DNA from: Rhizopus sp. PT2906 | Lineage: Eukaryota; Mucoromycota; Mucoromycetes; Mucorales; Rhizopodaceae | NCBI GenBank assembly: GCA_025529335.1 | Contig: JAMYHX010000414.1 | Span: 1 to 62,281, forward strand | Length of the DNA stretch: 62,281 nt | Direction: 5' to 3' | In this document: positions 11,201 to 22,662 of the stretch, piece by piece | Numbering within the stretch: the first letter of the stretch is position 1 | How the letters are laid out: each line of letters opens with the position of its first letter | The notes under the pieces: model-generated | The model's database searches: none | What the model saw: only the letters and a program-made list of their open reading frames with translations | What the model was told of the DNA's origin: nothing | Made by a program: the position numbers and the translations under genes

Positions 11201-11797
11201 ATGCCAGTCAAAGAATTCAACCAACCTTATCCTGTTATCGATACAGATCCTCACTTCTCCCGTGTTGTTAGCTACTTTAGACCTTCAGATTATGCTGCAT
11301 GGGCAGCTGGTACTGCTGCTGCCCCTGCCTTGTTATTAGGAATGGAGAAAATGAACCCTGTTGGATCAGCTCGTAGCTTGCGCATGCCTCTTCGTCTTGC
11401 TACCGTGTTCGGCGCTGTCGGTGGCTTTTTGTATGCCTACCAATGTAGTAGCTGTAAGTTAGGGCAGACACATTAATACCATGTTTAATAATAATCTATA
11501 CATTAGTCCGTTTCTGGGGTTGGACTGAAAATGCTGCTGAAATTGCCAAGGATAAAGCTGAAATGGCTCAACGCTTAAAGGAAGGAAAAGCATTGTATGG
11601 AGATAGCTACATGCCTGAATACATTCAGGATACCTCTGCCAGAACCTCCAGATATTCACAATTGAAGTTTGGTAAATATTAGGGAAATACAAAAAAGAAG
11701 TATACTCATTATATTATCAATAGGTGCCATCCCATGGTTCAACTTTGCTAATCACAACAACCACGGAGTTGATACCTCAAAATACACTGAAGCTTAA
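11201..11797 (+). CDS. NADH:ubiquinone oxidoreductase accessory subunit (NUXM, 21 kDa type)
   Basis: Three exons, 11201-11453, 11507-11671 and 11724-11797, encode 163 aa. The N-terminus (YPVIDTDPHFSRVVSYFRPS) and the conserved FRFWGWTENAAEIAKD segment are those of the fungal 21-kDa/NUXM complex I subunit. Hydrophobic stretches at about residues 44-60 and 74-90 are likely membrane spans. The subunit sits in the membrane arm of mitochondrial complex I. The protein ends IPWFNFANHNNHGVDTSKYT. The gene converges on the Num1-like gene, whose stop lies 161 bp away, with a (TG)n microsatellite between them. Confidence 0.88.
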
Positions 11798-11881
11798 AAA
11801 AATAAAATGGGTTTTTATTTTGTAAAGAAGGGGAAGGTTTCTTTTGAATAATAATACTCATTACAGTTGTTATTAAAGATA

Positions 11882-11907
11882 TGTGTGTGTGTGTGTGTGT
11901 GTGTGTT
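11882..11907. repeat. (TG)n microsatellite
   Basis: About 13 TG units in the short gap between the convergent NUXM and Num1-like genes. Confidence 0.85.
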
Positions 11908-11958
11908 TGCAAAGTCTAGTACTAAAAGAAAGGAATGATTATTGTTTGAATGGATAAA

Positions 11959-14900
11959 TTAATGTTGTTGATTTGGTATACGACTTGTGCGTTTACGGTA
12001 TTGACGATGGTTATGCTCTCGTTCCAATTTGGAGACATGATGTTTACCATTACAACACATACGAACATCTTCCAGTGGTTCATCTTCATAGTCATCATTG
12101 GCTGTATTGTCTGTTCCATATGTTGCAGTAGCTGTACTCGTTGAAGGTTGATAGAACATGTCATGTAATCGACGGAAGCTAGGTCTTTCTAATATTGAGC
12201 CACTTGCACCACTTGACACAGATTTGACATTGTTGGTATTATTAGGTCTATTATCTCCAACTGATCCAGAGCTTGATTCGTTATTACGTACAAGCAAGTG
12301 TGATATAGACTACATAAAGGAATTATTATAATGTTTTGTATAATAAAAAATGCATTACCTCAAACCAGGTATCGTGCTTTTCAAGAGTAGGAGCAGTCAA
12401 CTTGAGTTGACGATGGCTTGTCTGAATCAGCAGACTGACATTAGGTAGTCCGCTAGGAGTCGTGGAATAATCAGGTACGACCGTAATATTTTCAATAAGT
12501 GCTATCACACAAAAAGATCAGCTTTATCTCACCTTTTTTATGCTCATTATTTCACTTACCACTCTTTGCTTTGGTTTCAGTACCGTCGACTCCAGGTGCC
12601 TTATTGGACCAATAAAGTGTACGGGTATAGGGATGAATCCAAAAGTAGCGTTGATGTCTCTTTTCTGAGATACCACCACCCATGGCATTTCTCGTGTACT
12701 TCCATAGCCAGTCACCAATCATGGTCTTTGTGATCAAGCTGATCATCAATGGGTCCGTTGCATTCGTACTGCGATTGTCAAAGTGTGATGAGGCAATAGA
12801 GTGCAGCTGTTCGTTGGTATTGGCAGTAGATAAACTAGACATGCTAGCAGTACCTCTATGTAAAGACTGTTGAGGTTCACCTTCTGTTTCGGGCATCTTG
12901 CCCTTGCTCAATCTATTGGGTGATACAGCTCTGTTCAATAGTGCTGCTGGTGGAGGATTAGAAGGACGTTGAGGAATATTGTTTTCACTCCACACTTGCT
13001 CCTCAGGCTCCTGATCAAATACAATAGAAGGACCATCAGCCAAATCTGGAAGAGCACGTTCCTTTTCGACAGTTTGAATAGATGTAGCGATGACCTCTCT
13101 AGGAACTTGAATAGCAACATTACCAAAGCCATTATCTTCTTGTTCTTCTATATCATCTGGTTTCTCAGCTGAGCTAACAAGAGCAGAGTCTCTACGAGAG
13201 ACGTTCTTGTCGTCATTGGCCTTGGCTAGTGCAGCAGCGACAGCAGCAGCGATCATTGCGTCTGCTTCTTCCTTGGTAAACAACTTGCTTTCTGCTCCAT
13301 CCTTATCATAAACCCTTGTTTCATTTTCGGTAGGCTTTCCTTCCATTAGAGTATGAATAGATGTAGGCTTGGAGCCAAGCATTGAGTCTGCACGCGACAT
13401 GTGTGGTGTCAATGGCTTTTTGTGAATGGAATCTTCTGTCATCTTGAGATTACGACGAGAACCAGGTTCATTCAAACCAGCAAGACTTGACAATGTATTT
13501 CTGCTCGAGGGCTTTGACTGAGCAATATCTGAAGCAGCATCGTAATAGAATGAATCATTGTCTTCATCATCAGAGAATGGACGGTAAGTTGATGGAGAAG
13601 CAGACAGAGGCAAAGGTAAGATAGGTGGTCTTTGAAACATGTCTGTATCATACTGCACTTGCGCATCTCTGGTTTCAATCATTCTTGTCTGGGTTTCAGC
13701 ATCAGTACTTTCAACATGGTGCTGTACAGAAGAATCAACAGAGTCTTTAGTTTCTGTCTGTGTTAGCATCTCATGTGCTTCGATCTCAGTCTGTGTGGAC
13801 ACTTCTACCACTTGGCTATCCTCTGTTTGAGTAGAAAGTGACGCTGTGGGTGTAGGCATCGTCTGGACAGACTCTTCAATTCCTTTTGGCTTTTCTTCTT
13901 CTTCTGTCTGTACCAAAACTTCAACTGCTGACTTGGAGGTACTGACATCATCTGTTTGTATGGATATTTCGATACCTACAGCCTTGGGTTCGGTCTCTGT
14001 CTGAATAGAGGCATCCACTACTACCTTTGGTTCATCTAATGAGGATGAGTCATCTGTTTGTGTCGACAAGGATGCGGTGGGAACAGCATGTGTTTGTACG
14101 AGACAATCGACGCCTTCGGGCTTGGGTTCCGTTTGAATGGAAATGTCGACACCTGACTTGGTTGGCAACAGGGATCCCACGGCAGCAGCTGCACCAGCGA
14201 CCAAACCACCTGCGAGTTGCTTGATAGGACTTGTCTCTGATGAAGGTTTGTCAAGCTTATCATCTAAAGAAGGAGGTACTGATTCGATATGAACAGGATC
14301 TGTATTCACTTCTGCATCTACAGCGACTGGCTTCTGGGTCATTTGACTTTGAGATAACTCTGACGACAGTGTGGTGAATCCCACAGAGGATGCATTTTCA
14401 AAGGGAGAAGCAGGAGCATCACTTTCACTTGCACTATCATCTCCGCTGTTGTCTGACATGGAAGAGTAGGAGTAGACAGAATCGTTATCTGCATGACGAG
14501 AAGAGGCGTTCTTGAACTTTCCACGTCTTGAGGCTGAGTCACCTGTCTTTCTACCTCGTCTCTTTGTAGAAGAAGTAGATGCTTTATGAGGGCGTCTGCT
14601 ATCATCTTTTGAACCCAGATGAGAAGAAGAAGAACGCACGGGCCTGGCATCTACCCAAAGACGTGGATCATTTTGTAACTGTTCGATCGTCTCCTGGGAC
14701 TCAGCCAGCAGTTTTTTGAGTTCGAATTTTTCTGTCTTTTCCTTATGGAGGTTCGAACGCAAGTTGGAGACCATACGATGAGCGTGAGCCAAAGAGGTTT
14801 TCAGTGTCTCTACTTCCATCGCTTGACTGCGTGATGTTGGCAGTTGTTTAGGTGAAGGTGGTGGAGATGAAGCAGGCGATGTGTCATTCTTGACTGTAGG

Positions 14901-16155
14901 TGTAGACAGATTTTGATCATCCGACTGCTCGGAGCGTGTACTGGGTTCAGCTTCAGAAATGACATGCTTAGCGATACGGGATTGAGCCTTTGCGATGGCT
15001 AATTCAGATGTAAGAGTTTCAATTTGCTTTGTTTGATCTGATTTTTCTCGTTGAAGTGCAGCGGCATGTCGACGTATAGCAGACATATCCTGTTCATGAC
15101 GGTTTTTCATCGTTTCAATCGTTTGATTCAGCTTCTCCTCTCGGTCTCGTAGCTGCTCAATCTCTGCTCTAAGTTCATTGACCTGTTTGGCCAGTTTATT
15201 TTGTTCCACATTGGCTTTATTTAGATTCTGCTGCAGCTCTGTCACGCTGATGGTCAGCTCTTGTTTGGCCAATTCCAAGTTCCATGTTTCCTCTTTTAGT
15301 TTTTCTAAATGAAAAGAGATGCATCAGCGTATATATGGATAAATTAGGAAGGATGTCATGTCCTTACCTTCATTTTCTTCTCGCTGACGCATTTGTTTGG
15401 CCATTGCTTCTGCAGCTCTTTCCAAGTCAGCCTTTTGATTTTCCAAGGTTCGAAGTTTCTCTTCCTTTTCCTGTAACAGGGCTTGCATCTTTCTGACTTC
15501 CAACAATAGACCTTGACCGATCTCGGTAGCAAATTCGATATCTGTATTTCTACGATCTGTATTGGGTACTTTAGATCGTCGTTTGGTTGGTGTAGATCCA
15601 GTTGGAGGAGGAGGAAGAGGAAGAAGGGAGGTTGAATCATGATGAGGTGGGAGAAGAGAAGATGCTGTAGGGCTAGGTAAAGGGTCTAATCCAGTGGTCA
15701 TAGGCGACCTCTGGTTGAGTAACTATAAGGAGATAAATGTTTAAACTACCATGTAAAGGAGAGTATAAAGAAAGGGGATGTCTAACCTCTTTTTTATTAC
15801 GTAAGCCCTGTGGTTTTCTATAAGCAGCCAAGTCTCTTTCAAGGTTTCGAAGTCTTTCGTTAGAGATGACTGTTTCGTCTTCATATTTTTGGGTTTCCAT
15901 TTCTTTCAGCCTTTCTTCAAGCTGACTTATTTGACGAGCCAATACATTTTTGCCTATGCCACTGCTTGACTCTTCTAATTGTTTTTTCTTTTCAGTTAAT
16001 TGTTGTTCTAATTCTTGTCTTAGTGTTTGTTGCTTATTGTTTTTAGGTATAGTTTGTCCAGTAGTAGTTGATGATGAAGGTGTTGGTAATACTTGTTCAT
16101 GATGATTAGATGTTGTTGGTGAGGATAAGGAATGGGTAGGGGGAGGTGAACTCAT
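11959..16155 (-). CDS. Num1/ApsA/Mcp5-type cortical anchor with C-terminal PH domain
   Basis: Five exons, 16155-15787, 15722-15368, 15304-12560, 12501-12359 and 12309-11959, encode 1320 aa. The N-terminal ~450 residues are Pro/Ser-rich and coiled coil (LEERLKEMETQKYEDETV; LNKANVEQNKLAKQVNELRA). A long acidic, disordered middle carries a run of QT motifs (~res 625-795). The C-terminus (~1095-1205) is the Mcp5-type PH domain: IGDWLWKYTRNA, ISEKRHQRYFWIHPYTRTLY, then LKLTAPTLEKHDTWFE. Proteins of this type tether dynein and mitochondria to the plasma membrane through phosphoinositide binding and position nuclei and spindles. The PH domain is spread over exons 3 and 4. Introns are 49-64 bp. Confidence 0.85.
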
Positions 16156-16971
16156 TATTTAAAGGAAAGTAGAAAAAGAAAAAAGAGAAAGAAAAAAGTT
16201 ATTGCGTATTATTTATATAAATCAATAATTAGTCCTTTTTTTTGTTTGTTATATGAAAAATCATATAACAATCTAGGTTTTTAAAAAAAAAAAAAAATAT
16301 ATAAGAGAGAGAAAGAAGGAATGAATAAGAAAAAAAAAAGATGTGTGTTACGGCATCTTTTGGATTCCTGCACGTTTTTAAGCTTAAAAATGATTACTTA
16401 TTTGGGTCAAGATGCATCCCCTTATTTCACTGACAGAATGTAACCTACGCGTGGCACACGCATCATCATTGCCCCTCGTTTTTATGATTTCTTTCTATTC
16501 TCTTTTCTCTTTTTGTGGCGGGAAAATGCATTCCCTCCTTTTTTTTTCTTTTCTTTGAAATCAAGCTTTGAAATTAATTATGAAATGCTACAATATGTTT
16601 TATTTTAATTGAAACTTGCAGTAAATTGTTTCGTCTTTTTTAAATGCTTCATGCTTTCTAAATCATATGATTACTCTGCTTTAAAATATGCAGACACATC
16701 AAGATGGCCTAGCATTGTAAGCTATATTTAACAATTTACAGAGTCATTTCAACAGATGAAAAGAGGACAATTTGGATGACAATTTGACAGAATTGAAGCA
16801 AAAAGAGATTTACTCAGTAAAGTTATTTTCTTGTTGCCACAGATTTGATTATATGATTATCAAATACGCCCAAAAACCCTTCATTTATAAGCTTTTTTTT
16901 ATTTTTATTCCCAGACTATTTTATTGTACCTTTTTTTAATGTCCCCTCTTTTTTTTTCTTCTGCTTACACA
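16156..16971. other. Divergent intergenic region (Num1-like / aldo-keto reductase)
   Basis: Both genes read outward from here, so both promoters lie inside. AT-rich, with A/T homopolymers near 16279-16292 and 16330-16339. No ORF or RNA gene recognised. Confidence 0.5.
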
Positions 16972-18402
16972 ATGTCTGCTATTCAATCATTCAAATTGTA
17001 AGAATATAAAAATGAGTGATTAAGTAATAACCTTGATTTATAGAAACAATGGTCTTGATATCCCGGCTATTGGCCTTGGTACATGGCAATCAAAGCCTCA
17101 ACAAGTGTATCAAGCTGTTCTTGCTGCTCTAAAAGCAGGGTAATAAATAATTATGTAATTTTTAATACCACTCATTTCAACTGTGCCTTTTATAGATACA
17201 GACATATTGACACTGCTGCTGTCTGTAAGGTCTATGTTATTCTTTTGTCATGAAACTTACTCTTTACATAAAAAGATCGAAATGAGAAGGAAATAGGCCA
17301 GGCTATCAAGGATAGTGGTATTCCGCGTGAACAGCTCTTTATTACTACAAAACTGTAAGTTCTACACACTAATCGAGTAAATGATAACTATACAAATGAT
17401 CCATTTAGCTGGAATACACATCATCGACCTGAACTTGTAGAACAAGCTATTAACCAATCCCTTGCCAATTTACAGCTTGACTATCTTGATTTATACCTTA
17501 TGCATTGGTAAGAAATTGACTAGAGAAAAAAATTATATAATATATAACCTTTTCTTAATCATAGGCCAATTGCCTTTCAACCATCCAAATACGCTATTCC
17601 AAAGGATGACAAGGGAAATGTTGCTCTTGACAAAACTGTTGATTTTGTTCAAACTTATGCCGTAAGCTTTCATTGTTAGTTTTTTTTTTTTGCAACATAT
17701 TGCTGATAGATTATCTCATAGGCAATGGAAAAACTAGTAGCTTCTGGCAAGACACGTGCTATCGGTGTAAGCAACTTCAATATTCCAAACCTTGATCGCC
17801 TCTTGAAGAACTGCAAGATTATTCCAGCTGTTAATCAAGTATATAATAGAAATTTGTTGTTCAAAAAGCACAGTGCGTTAAATCTCCTTCTTTGTATAGG
17901 TAGAAATGCATCCTTATTTACCTCAGCCTGACTTACTGGAATTCTGCCAAAAGCATAATGTTCATGGTAAGTTAATACAGACATATCTACAAAAAATATG
18001 TAGTTCAAGCTGACAGCCTTTTGTTTATAGTAACAGCTTACTCACCATTGGGTAGTACGAATTCACCAGTTATGCAGGAACCTGTTGTGGTAAGGAGGAA
18101 TGATTTTTTTTATTTGATTTATATGCTCACATATCTTTTTTTTGGCTTTGATCTAGTTGAGTATTGCTGACAAGCACAAAGTAACTCCAGCACAAATTCT
18201 TTTATCCTGGGGAATTCACCGTGGCTGCTCTGTCATTCCCAAATCAGTCACTCCTTCCCGTATTGTTTCCAATTTACAAGCTGTTAAGCTGGATACAAAA
18301 GATTTTCAAGCACTTGAGGAACTCGTTACGACCAAGACTGCCGAACGGTTGGTTGATCCATCTTCACTCTGGGGCGTAGACATTTATAAATCAAAGCTAT
18401 AA
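16972..18402 (+). CDS. Aldo-keto reductase
   Basis: Ten exons: 16972-16997, 17044-17139, 17196-17224, 17276-17354, 17409-17507, 17565-17661, 17722-17838, 17900-17966, 18031-18089 and 18157-18402 (304 aa). All phases agree. The catalytic tetrad is visible: Asp46 and Tyr51 in RHIDTAAVYRNE, Lys76 in ITTKLW and His109 in LMHWP. The NADPH site near the C-terminus is IPKSVTPSRIVSN. Members reduce aldehydes, ketones and sugars with NADPH in the cytosol; the substrate cannot be told. Nine introns in 1.4 kb make it the most finely divided gene per base here, which hides most of it from simple ORF calling. Confidence 0.93.
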
Positions 18403-18737
18403 ACTGCTTTCTTTTGTCTGTATTTGTATCAATAAATGCCTCTTTATGAGTAAATTTTGTATATGTCATTCGAGTGTTTTTTTTTTATGAGCCATTGTGC
18501 AAGTAACGCATCAAGTGGATTTTCTGATGAACAGCAATCAATTATTTGTTAGGCCCAGCTTATCAAGTATTCACGAAAAACCACTGATATTGTTTATTAT
18601 CTGCAGTGTCTTTGTGTTTATATCGCTAGTCTCAAATATTATGTATTTAGGCCATGCTTTGAGTAAACAAAACAAATAAGTGATTTAGCCTTTCTTTTGA
18701 GAGACATTAGCAGTGAATCATATAAAATTACAATTTA
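18403..18737. other. Convergent intergenic region
   Basis: 3' UTRs of the reductase (AATAAA near 18432) and the PPR gene. A 60-codon frame with one hydrophobic stretch (18497-18679, plus) is present but has no other support. Confidence 0.5.
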
Positions 18738-20702
18738 TTATAAACAAAAAGCACACCAGCTTAATCGTTCTTTTATCTTTTCATCTATCCACAATTGACC
18801 CGATTTATCAGATTTACAAGCCTTCAAAAAGTCCAAGATAATTGCATTTGCCTGCTGTAGTTTACTGCTTCTTGCCCAGGCAGTAATGAGTGCTGTATAA
18901 GTCGCTGTATTGGGTTTATGTCGCTCACTATTCTTCATCAGTTCAAAAATCTGTTGTGCTGTCTCTGGCATGTCATTGTCTGCACATGCATCAATTAATG
19001 TGGTATACGTATACGTATTGGGTTCAATCGAGTTGGCAATCATTTCTTTGTGTATCTTGAGCGCACTTTCTAAACCCAATCGCTTTGCATGCATCTTCAA
19101 CAAAATGGTATATAGCGTCGCGTCTGGCTTGATACCTACCATGGTAGCCTCTCGTGTGATCCAGTGCATCGCATCCGGTATATTTTGGTTGGGTTGCTGT
19201 GACAACGATTTTAGTACAAGTGAAAGGCTGACCTCATTAGGTTCAACACCATTATAGAGCATGATCTGAAACCAGCGAAGAACGCCATGGATATCATGTC
19301 GCTTTGTTGAGGCGTGCATAAGAGCGCTGTATGTATAGACATTGGGTGTTAGATGACGCTGAAGCATCTTGTTGTAAAAGAATGTGCACTTGCTGTGATC
19401 AGTGGTATGTGCATGGGCTCGGATCATTTCCGTATATGTAGCACTGTCAGGTTCAACGTTGAGTTTGAGCATGGCGCTGTAGACATAGGATGCACGACTG
19501 GCTTCACCTTGAGATGCAAAGACGTGTAGTATGGCATTAAACCCTTTCACGCTTGGCTGTCTGTTGCTTTCTAAAAATTGCTCAAATAGCTTCAAGGCTT
19601 GATCAAACTTTTTTTGTTGTCCATACGCATTCATCAGATTAACGTAAACCATCTCACTAATGTCCACTTTATCCGCATACTTTTCTCGGACTACGTCAAG
19701 TACCTCCTGTGCCTTTGATAGGTCATGATTTGACAGTATTCTCCATATCAGTTCCTCCAGTGCGTCTGCTCTATTCTTTTGCTTTATCTTTGGAATATTC
19801 TCCACAAATTCGTCAATCAGGCGATGTGCAGCAGAATATCTGTATCGATAATATCGATAACAAATATTGGCTATCCGTAACATGTCGGATGGTAATAGGT
19901 GTCGATCTTCTGGCTCATTTTTACAAGATGCGTGTGAGGCGATTAAGTTAATTCTAAACTTTCTTTGGTTTTTGTACAGTGATTTGTCCTTTAGCATCAG
20001 CATAATCAGTTTTATACACAGATTTCGCGATAGTCGCTCCTTCCCCTCTTGGACCGTTTTAAAGAACAAAGCCCAGGCTTTCTCGGTTTCCTCTAGTTGA
20101 ATGTACTTTGCAATCTGTTTACGAGTAGGAATGGGTATGGGTTCTACAGATGGTAAGAATAGCTCTGGCGTGTGATGATGATGTTTCTGTACATAATCTA
20201 ACAATTGATCCATTTGTCGCTGTCGTAAATCTATGATGGGTCCCCGACTAACCATTGACTTTGCAAATGTGAGTAATGCATAGAGCGAGCAGCACATTGT
20301 CAAGGGTATGATGTCTCCTCGCCGAGAGAGGGTAATAAATAAAGACCAGGCTTTATCAGCTTGTCGAGCACGAATAGTGAGATCAAGATCAGAGAGAGTG
20401 ATCCGATCTGTCAAATTAAATATACTTAGCGATTTAGGAAATCGCATGAGTGGCTGCAGTGGCTTTCGAGGTTCAACGGTGTCTATAGGGGTGGATAAGG
20501 TTCTATACATTCTAATCAAGGCTGATCTTCGTCTGCATGAAGTACAAAATTTAGTTAAAGTGAATAATTCGTTTGGTCGTGGTTGAAATGCTTGTAACAG
20601 TGTCTGTAGATGTGAATTTCGTCGACGACAGGTTCCATTATTGTGTTCAGGTGTACTAATAAGCCTAGAAACATCTTTTAGATGAGTCATAGACTTGCGC
20701 AT
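18738..20702 (-). CDS. Pentatricopeptide repeat (PPR) protein, probably mitochondrial
   Basis: Single exon of 654 aa. The N-terminus is rich in Arg, Ser and Thr and poor in acidic residues, consistent with mitochondrial import. From about residue 350 tandem ~35-residue PPR units follow, such as VYVNLMNAYGQQKKFDQALK, TYTEMIRAHAH, VYTYSALMHASTKRHD and TYTTLIDACADNDMPETAQQ. PPR proteins bind organellar RNA in a sequence-specific way and act in its processing, stability or translation; the target RNA is unknown. No intron is visible, in contrast to the neighbouring genes. The gene converges on the aldo-keto reductase. Confidence 0.88.
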   Translation of the reverse strand: MRKSMTHLKDVSRLISTPEHNNGTCRRRNSHLQTLLQAFQPRPNELFTLTKFCTSCRRRSALIRMYRTLSTPIDTVEPRKPLQPLMRFPKSLSIFNLTDRITLSDLDLTIRARQADKAWSLFITLSRRGDIIPLTMCCSLYALLTFAKSMVSRGPIIDLRQRQMDQLLDYVQKHHHHTPELFLPSVEPIPIPTRKQIAKYIQLEETEKAWALFFKTVQEGKERLSRNLCIKLIMLMLKDKSLYKNQRKFRINLIASHASCKNEPEDRHLLPSDMLRIANICYRYYRYRYSAAHRLIDEFVENIPKIKQKNRADALEELIWRILSNHDLSKAQEVLDVVREKYADKVDISEMVYVNLMNAYGQQKKFDQALKLFEQFLESNRQPSVKGFNAILHVFASQGEASRASYVYSAMLKLNVEPDSATYTEMIRAHAHTTDHSKCTFFYNKMLQRHLTPNVYTYSALMHASTKRHDIHGVLRWFQIMLYNGVEPNEVSLSLVLKSLSQQPNQNIPDAMHWITREATMVGIKPDATLYTILLKMHAKRLGLESALKIHKEMIANSIEPNTYTYTTLIDACADNDMPETAQQIFELMKNSERHKPNTATYTALITAWARSSKLQQANAIILDFLKACKSDKSGQLWIDEKIKERLSWCAFCL

Positions 20703-22662
20703 AGTACATAAGGGTTGAAACAGGAGAGCGACGCGAGCACCAAAAGTAGATTAATGTAAGCGCGTATCTTTTGTTTTTGCTAAAGTTGCTCAAACCTTTT
20801 CAAAATAGACAAAAAATAGGGCAGTAAATTTTGCTAGGCACAGATCGGACCGCTTTTGTGACGGCTGTGATGACGTATCGCTTACATTTTGCAAGTCACA
20901 TGTTTGATTTGGCTAATTTCATCAACAGAACAAATAGAAATGTAAAGCATAAGATGATATTTTATACATTATTATGCTACATAAAAAAGCATAACAAGAG
21001 CATTTTTAATATATAAATGTAATTTCGCGCGTAAATACCACAAAGAACAAACTCATTCAGCCAGGCTGATTGTCTGAATCTTGTTAGCTCTTGTTTGATG
21101 AAGTGGTTTACTATTACAGTCAATTTCTTTCAATGACTGTGGATCATCAAGTAAGTTTTTGCATTCATATGTTATTACTTTGTTAATGAACGGCAAGGTA
21201 TCTATAATAATCTTTTCAAGACCTTGAGTGTTGGTTTTAACACCTGTTAGGAAGAGCTTTTATAAATTTTACACTATTGCAGTAGGAGCAGTTCTTTAGT
21301 CTGCTTTTTACTTTATTTGACCCTAAAAGCCGACACCAAGTTTACCTTTTTGATTCCTTATTCATGTAACCTAAAGGACATATACTTCTATCGCTTTGAT
21401 TTCATGCCTATCTTGTCTTGTAGACTGTACTTTTCTGTATATCAGCAATTTTTGCTGCCTTAGAAACTTTTTTACCTCTACCTCGATTATAAGTCTAGAG
21501 GAAGTTTTTATATTATTCTCAATGTATTGCTTATAAGCTTTGACTGCAAAGTCTTTTTTAGAACCCGCTGGTGTGTCTGGTATATTTTCATTCATGAATT
21601 CAGGAATAATGGTCGAATTGACGTCAGCAAGGTTTATCCGCTTACTCTACGCGAAGACAGGTGTATCGAGATTCGGCCCTGCCAGAGGAACTGCTATCGT
21701 AAGTTTATGTATGCGTGTCGACGTATTCTTCAAATTTTATAATGGAAAAATCTTTATAAAGCAAACAAGACGAGCCTCTGCTTTTGTGCCTTTTAAATAC
21801 CCTCTCGGTAATTCTTAATTTTCGCCTGATTTGTATACAAGTCAAAACTCTAAAGTGTTTTTCCAATTGATCTGCATATCCGTCTGCGTTTATCCAAATA
21901 TGGTTTAAAACAATGTCTGAAAAAGAAAATTAGAGTGTCTGAAAATATATTTGCTTGTGTCCACAAAAAACTGTAGTGAAATGCGGTTTATCGCCATAGT
22001 TATCAACCATATAGACTGACGAATATCGTAACTTTGCAACATCGGTTTTAGAAAAGGCATAATTTTTATGAGTAGACATTTAATGCGTGAGTGTAACTTC
22101 TTTTGTGTAGCCGAATGCATTCGTAACCAATGAATCCAGTTGATGTCCATTTTTAGTACGTCTCTCCTTGATGATTGGTCTCTTTTAAAGGGTTCTTCTT
22201 TATTGTCTCTATGTTTTATTTTTAGTCATGGGAAACATTTACCACAGATTTGATTTTGAACAAGATGCAACATCTATTTTTATAGAAGGAGAGGCCCTAA
22301 TTAATTTACATTATGGAAAAAAAATAGAGTGCATTTAACCTTTTTTGTTGGAGAATTCATTCAGAAATCAGATCGTCGTGACCTTTTTTTTAAAGTCATA
22401 CAGAGAAAAGAGTCATTTTAAAAAAATAGATTTGATTTTCTTTATCTCTCTTTATTTCTTTTGTCTCTCTTTTATTTCCAAAAAAGAAACCCCCAAAATA
22501 TATTATAGATGGTAACGGTTACTAAAAGAAGGATAGGATGATTAACAAAGTGATAATAGGAGTCATTAATTAAACATTCCCGAGAAGACGGTTTATTAGA
22601 GGTAAAATACAATTAAATAGTCTATAAAAAAGCCTAAAGATGGTATGATTTAGCCAAATAAT
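20703..22662. other. Long intergenic region with decayed coding-like DNA
   Basis: About 2 kb between two outward-reading genes. On the minus strand roughly 22170-21371 shows coding-like stretches broken by stops: a frame beginning MDINWIHWLRMHSATQ (22150-21905), then one beginning MNENIPDTPAGSKKDFAVKA (21595-21371). I read this as an old mobile-element or pseudogene relic but cannot name it. The last ~400 bp before 22663 are A/T-rich promoter-like DNA. Confidence 0.4.
21371..22170 (-). pseudogene. Unidentified decayed coding region
   Basis: Several open stretches in neighbouring minus-strand frames, with stops between them, have protein-like composition over about 800 bp. One reading through two stops links LTIAVPLAGPNLDTPVF to the downstream NSTIIPEFMNENIPDT segment. 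No domain recognised. Could be a transposon remnant or chance. Confidence 0.25.

Noticed and set aside
13472..14650. Several overlapping ORFs antisense to or out of frame with the Num1-like gene
   Set aside because: Low-complexity shadows of the repetitive Ser/Glu/Thr-rich coding strand.
18497..18679. 60-codon ORF with one hydrophobic stretch between convergent genes
   Set aside because: Lies in overlapping 3' UTR space, has no family match I recognise and weak start context.
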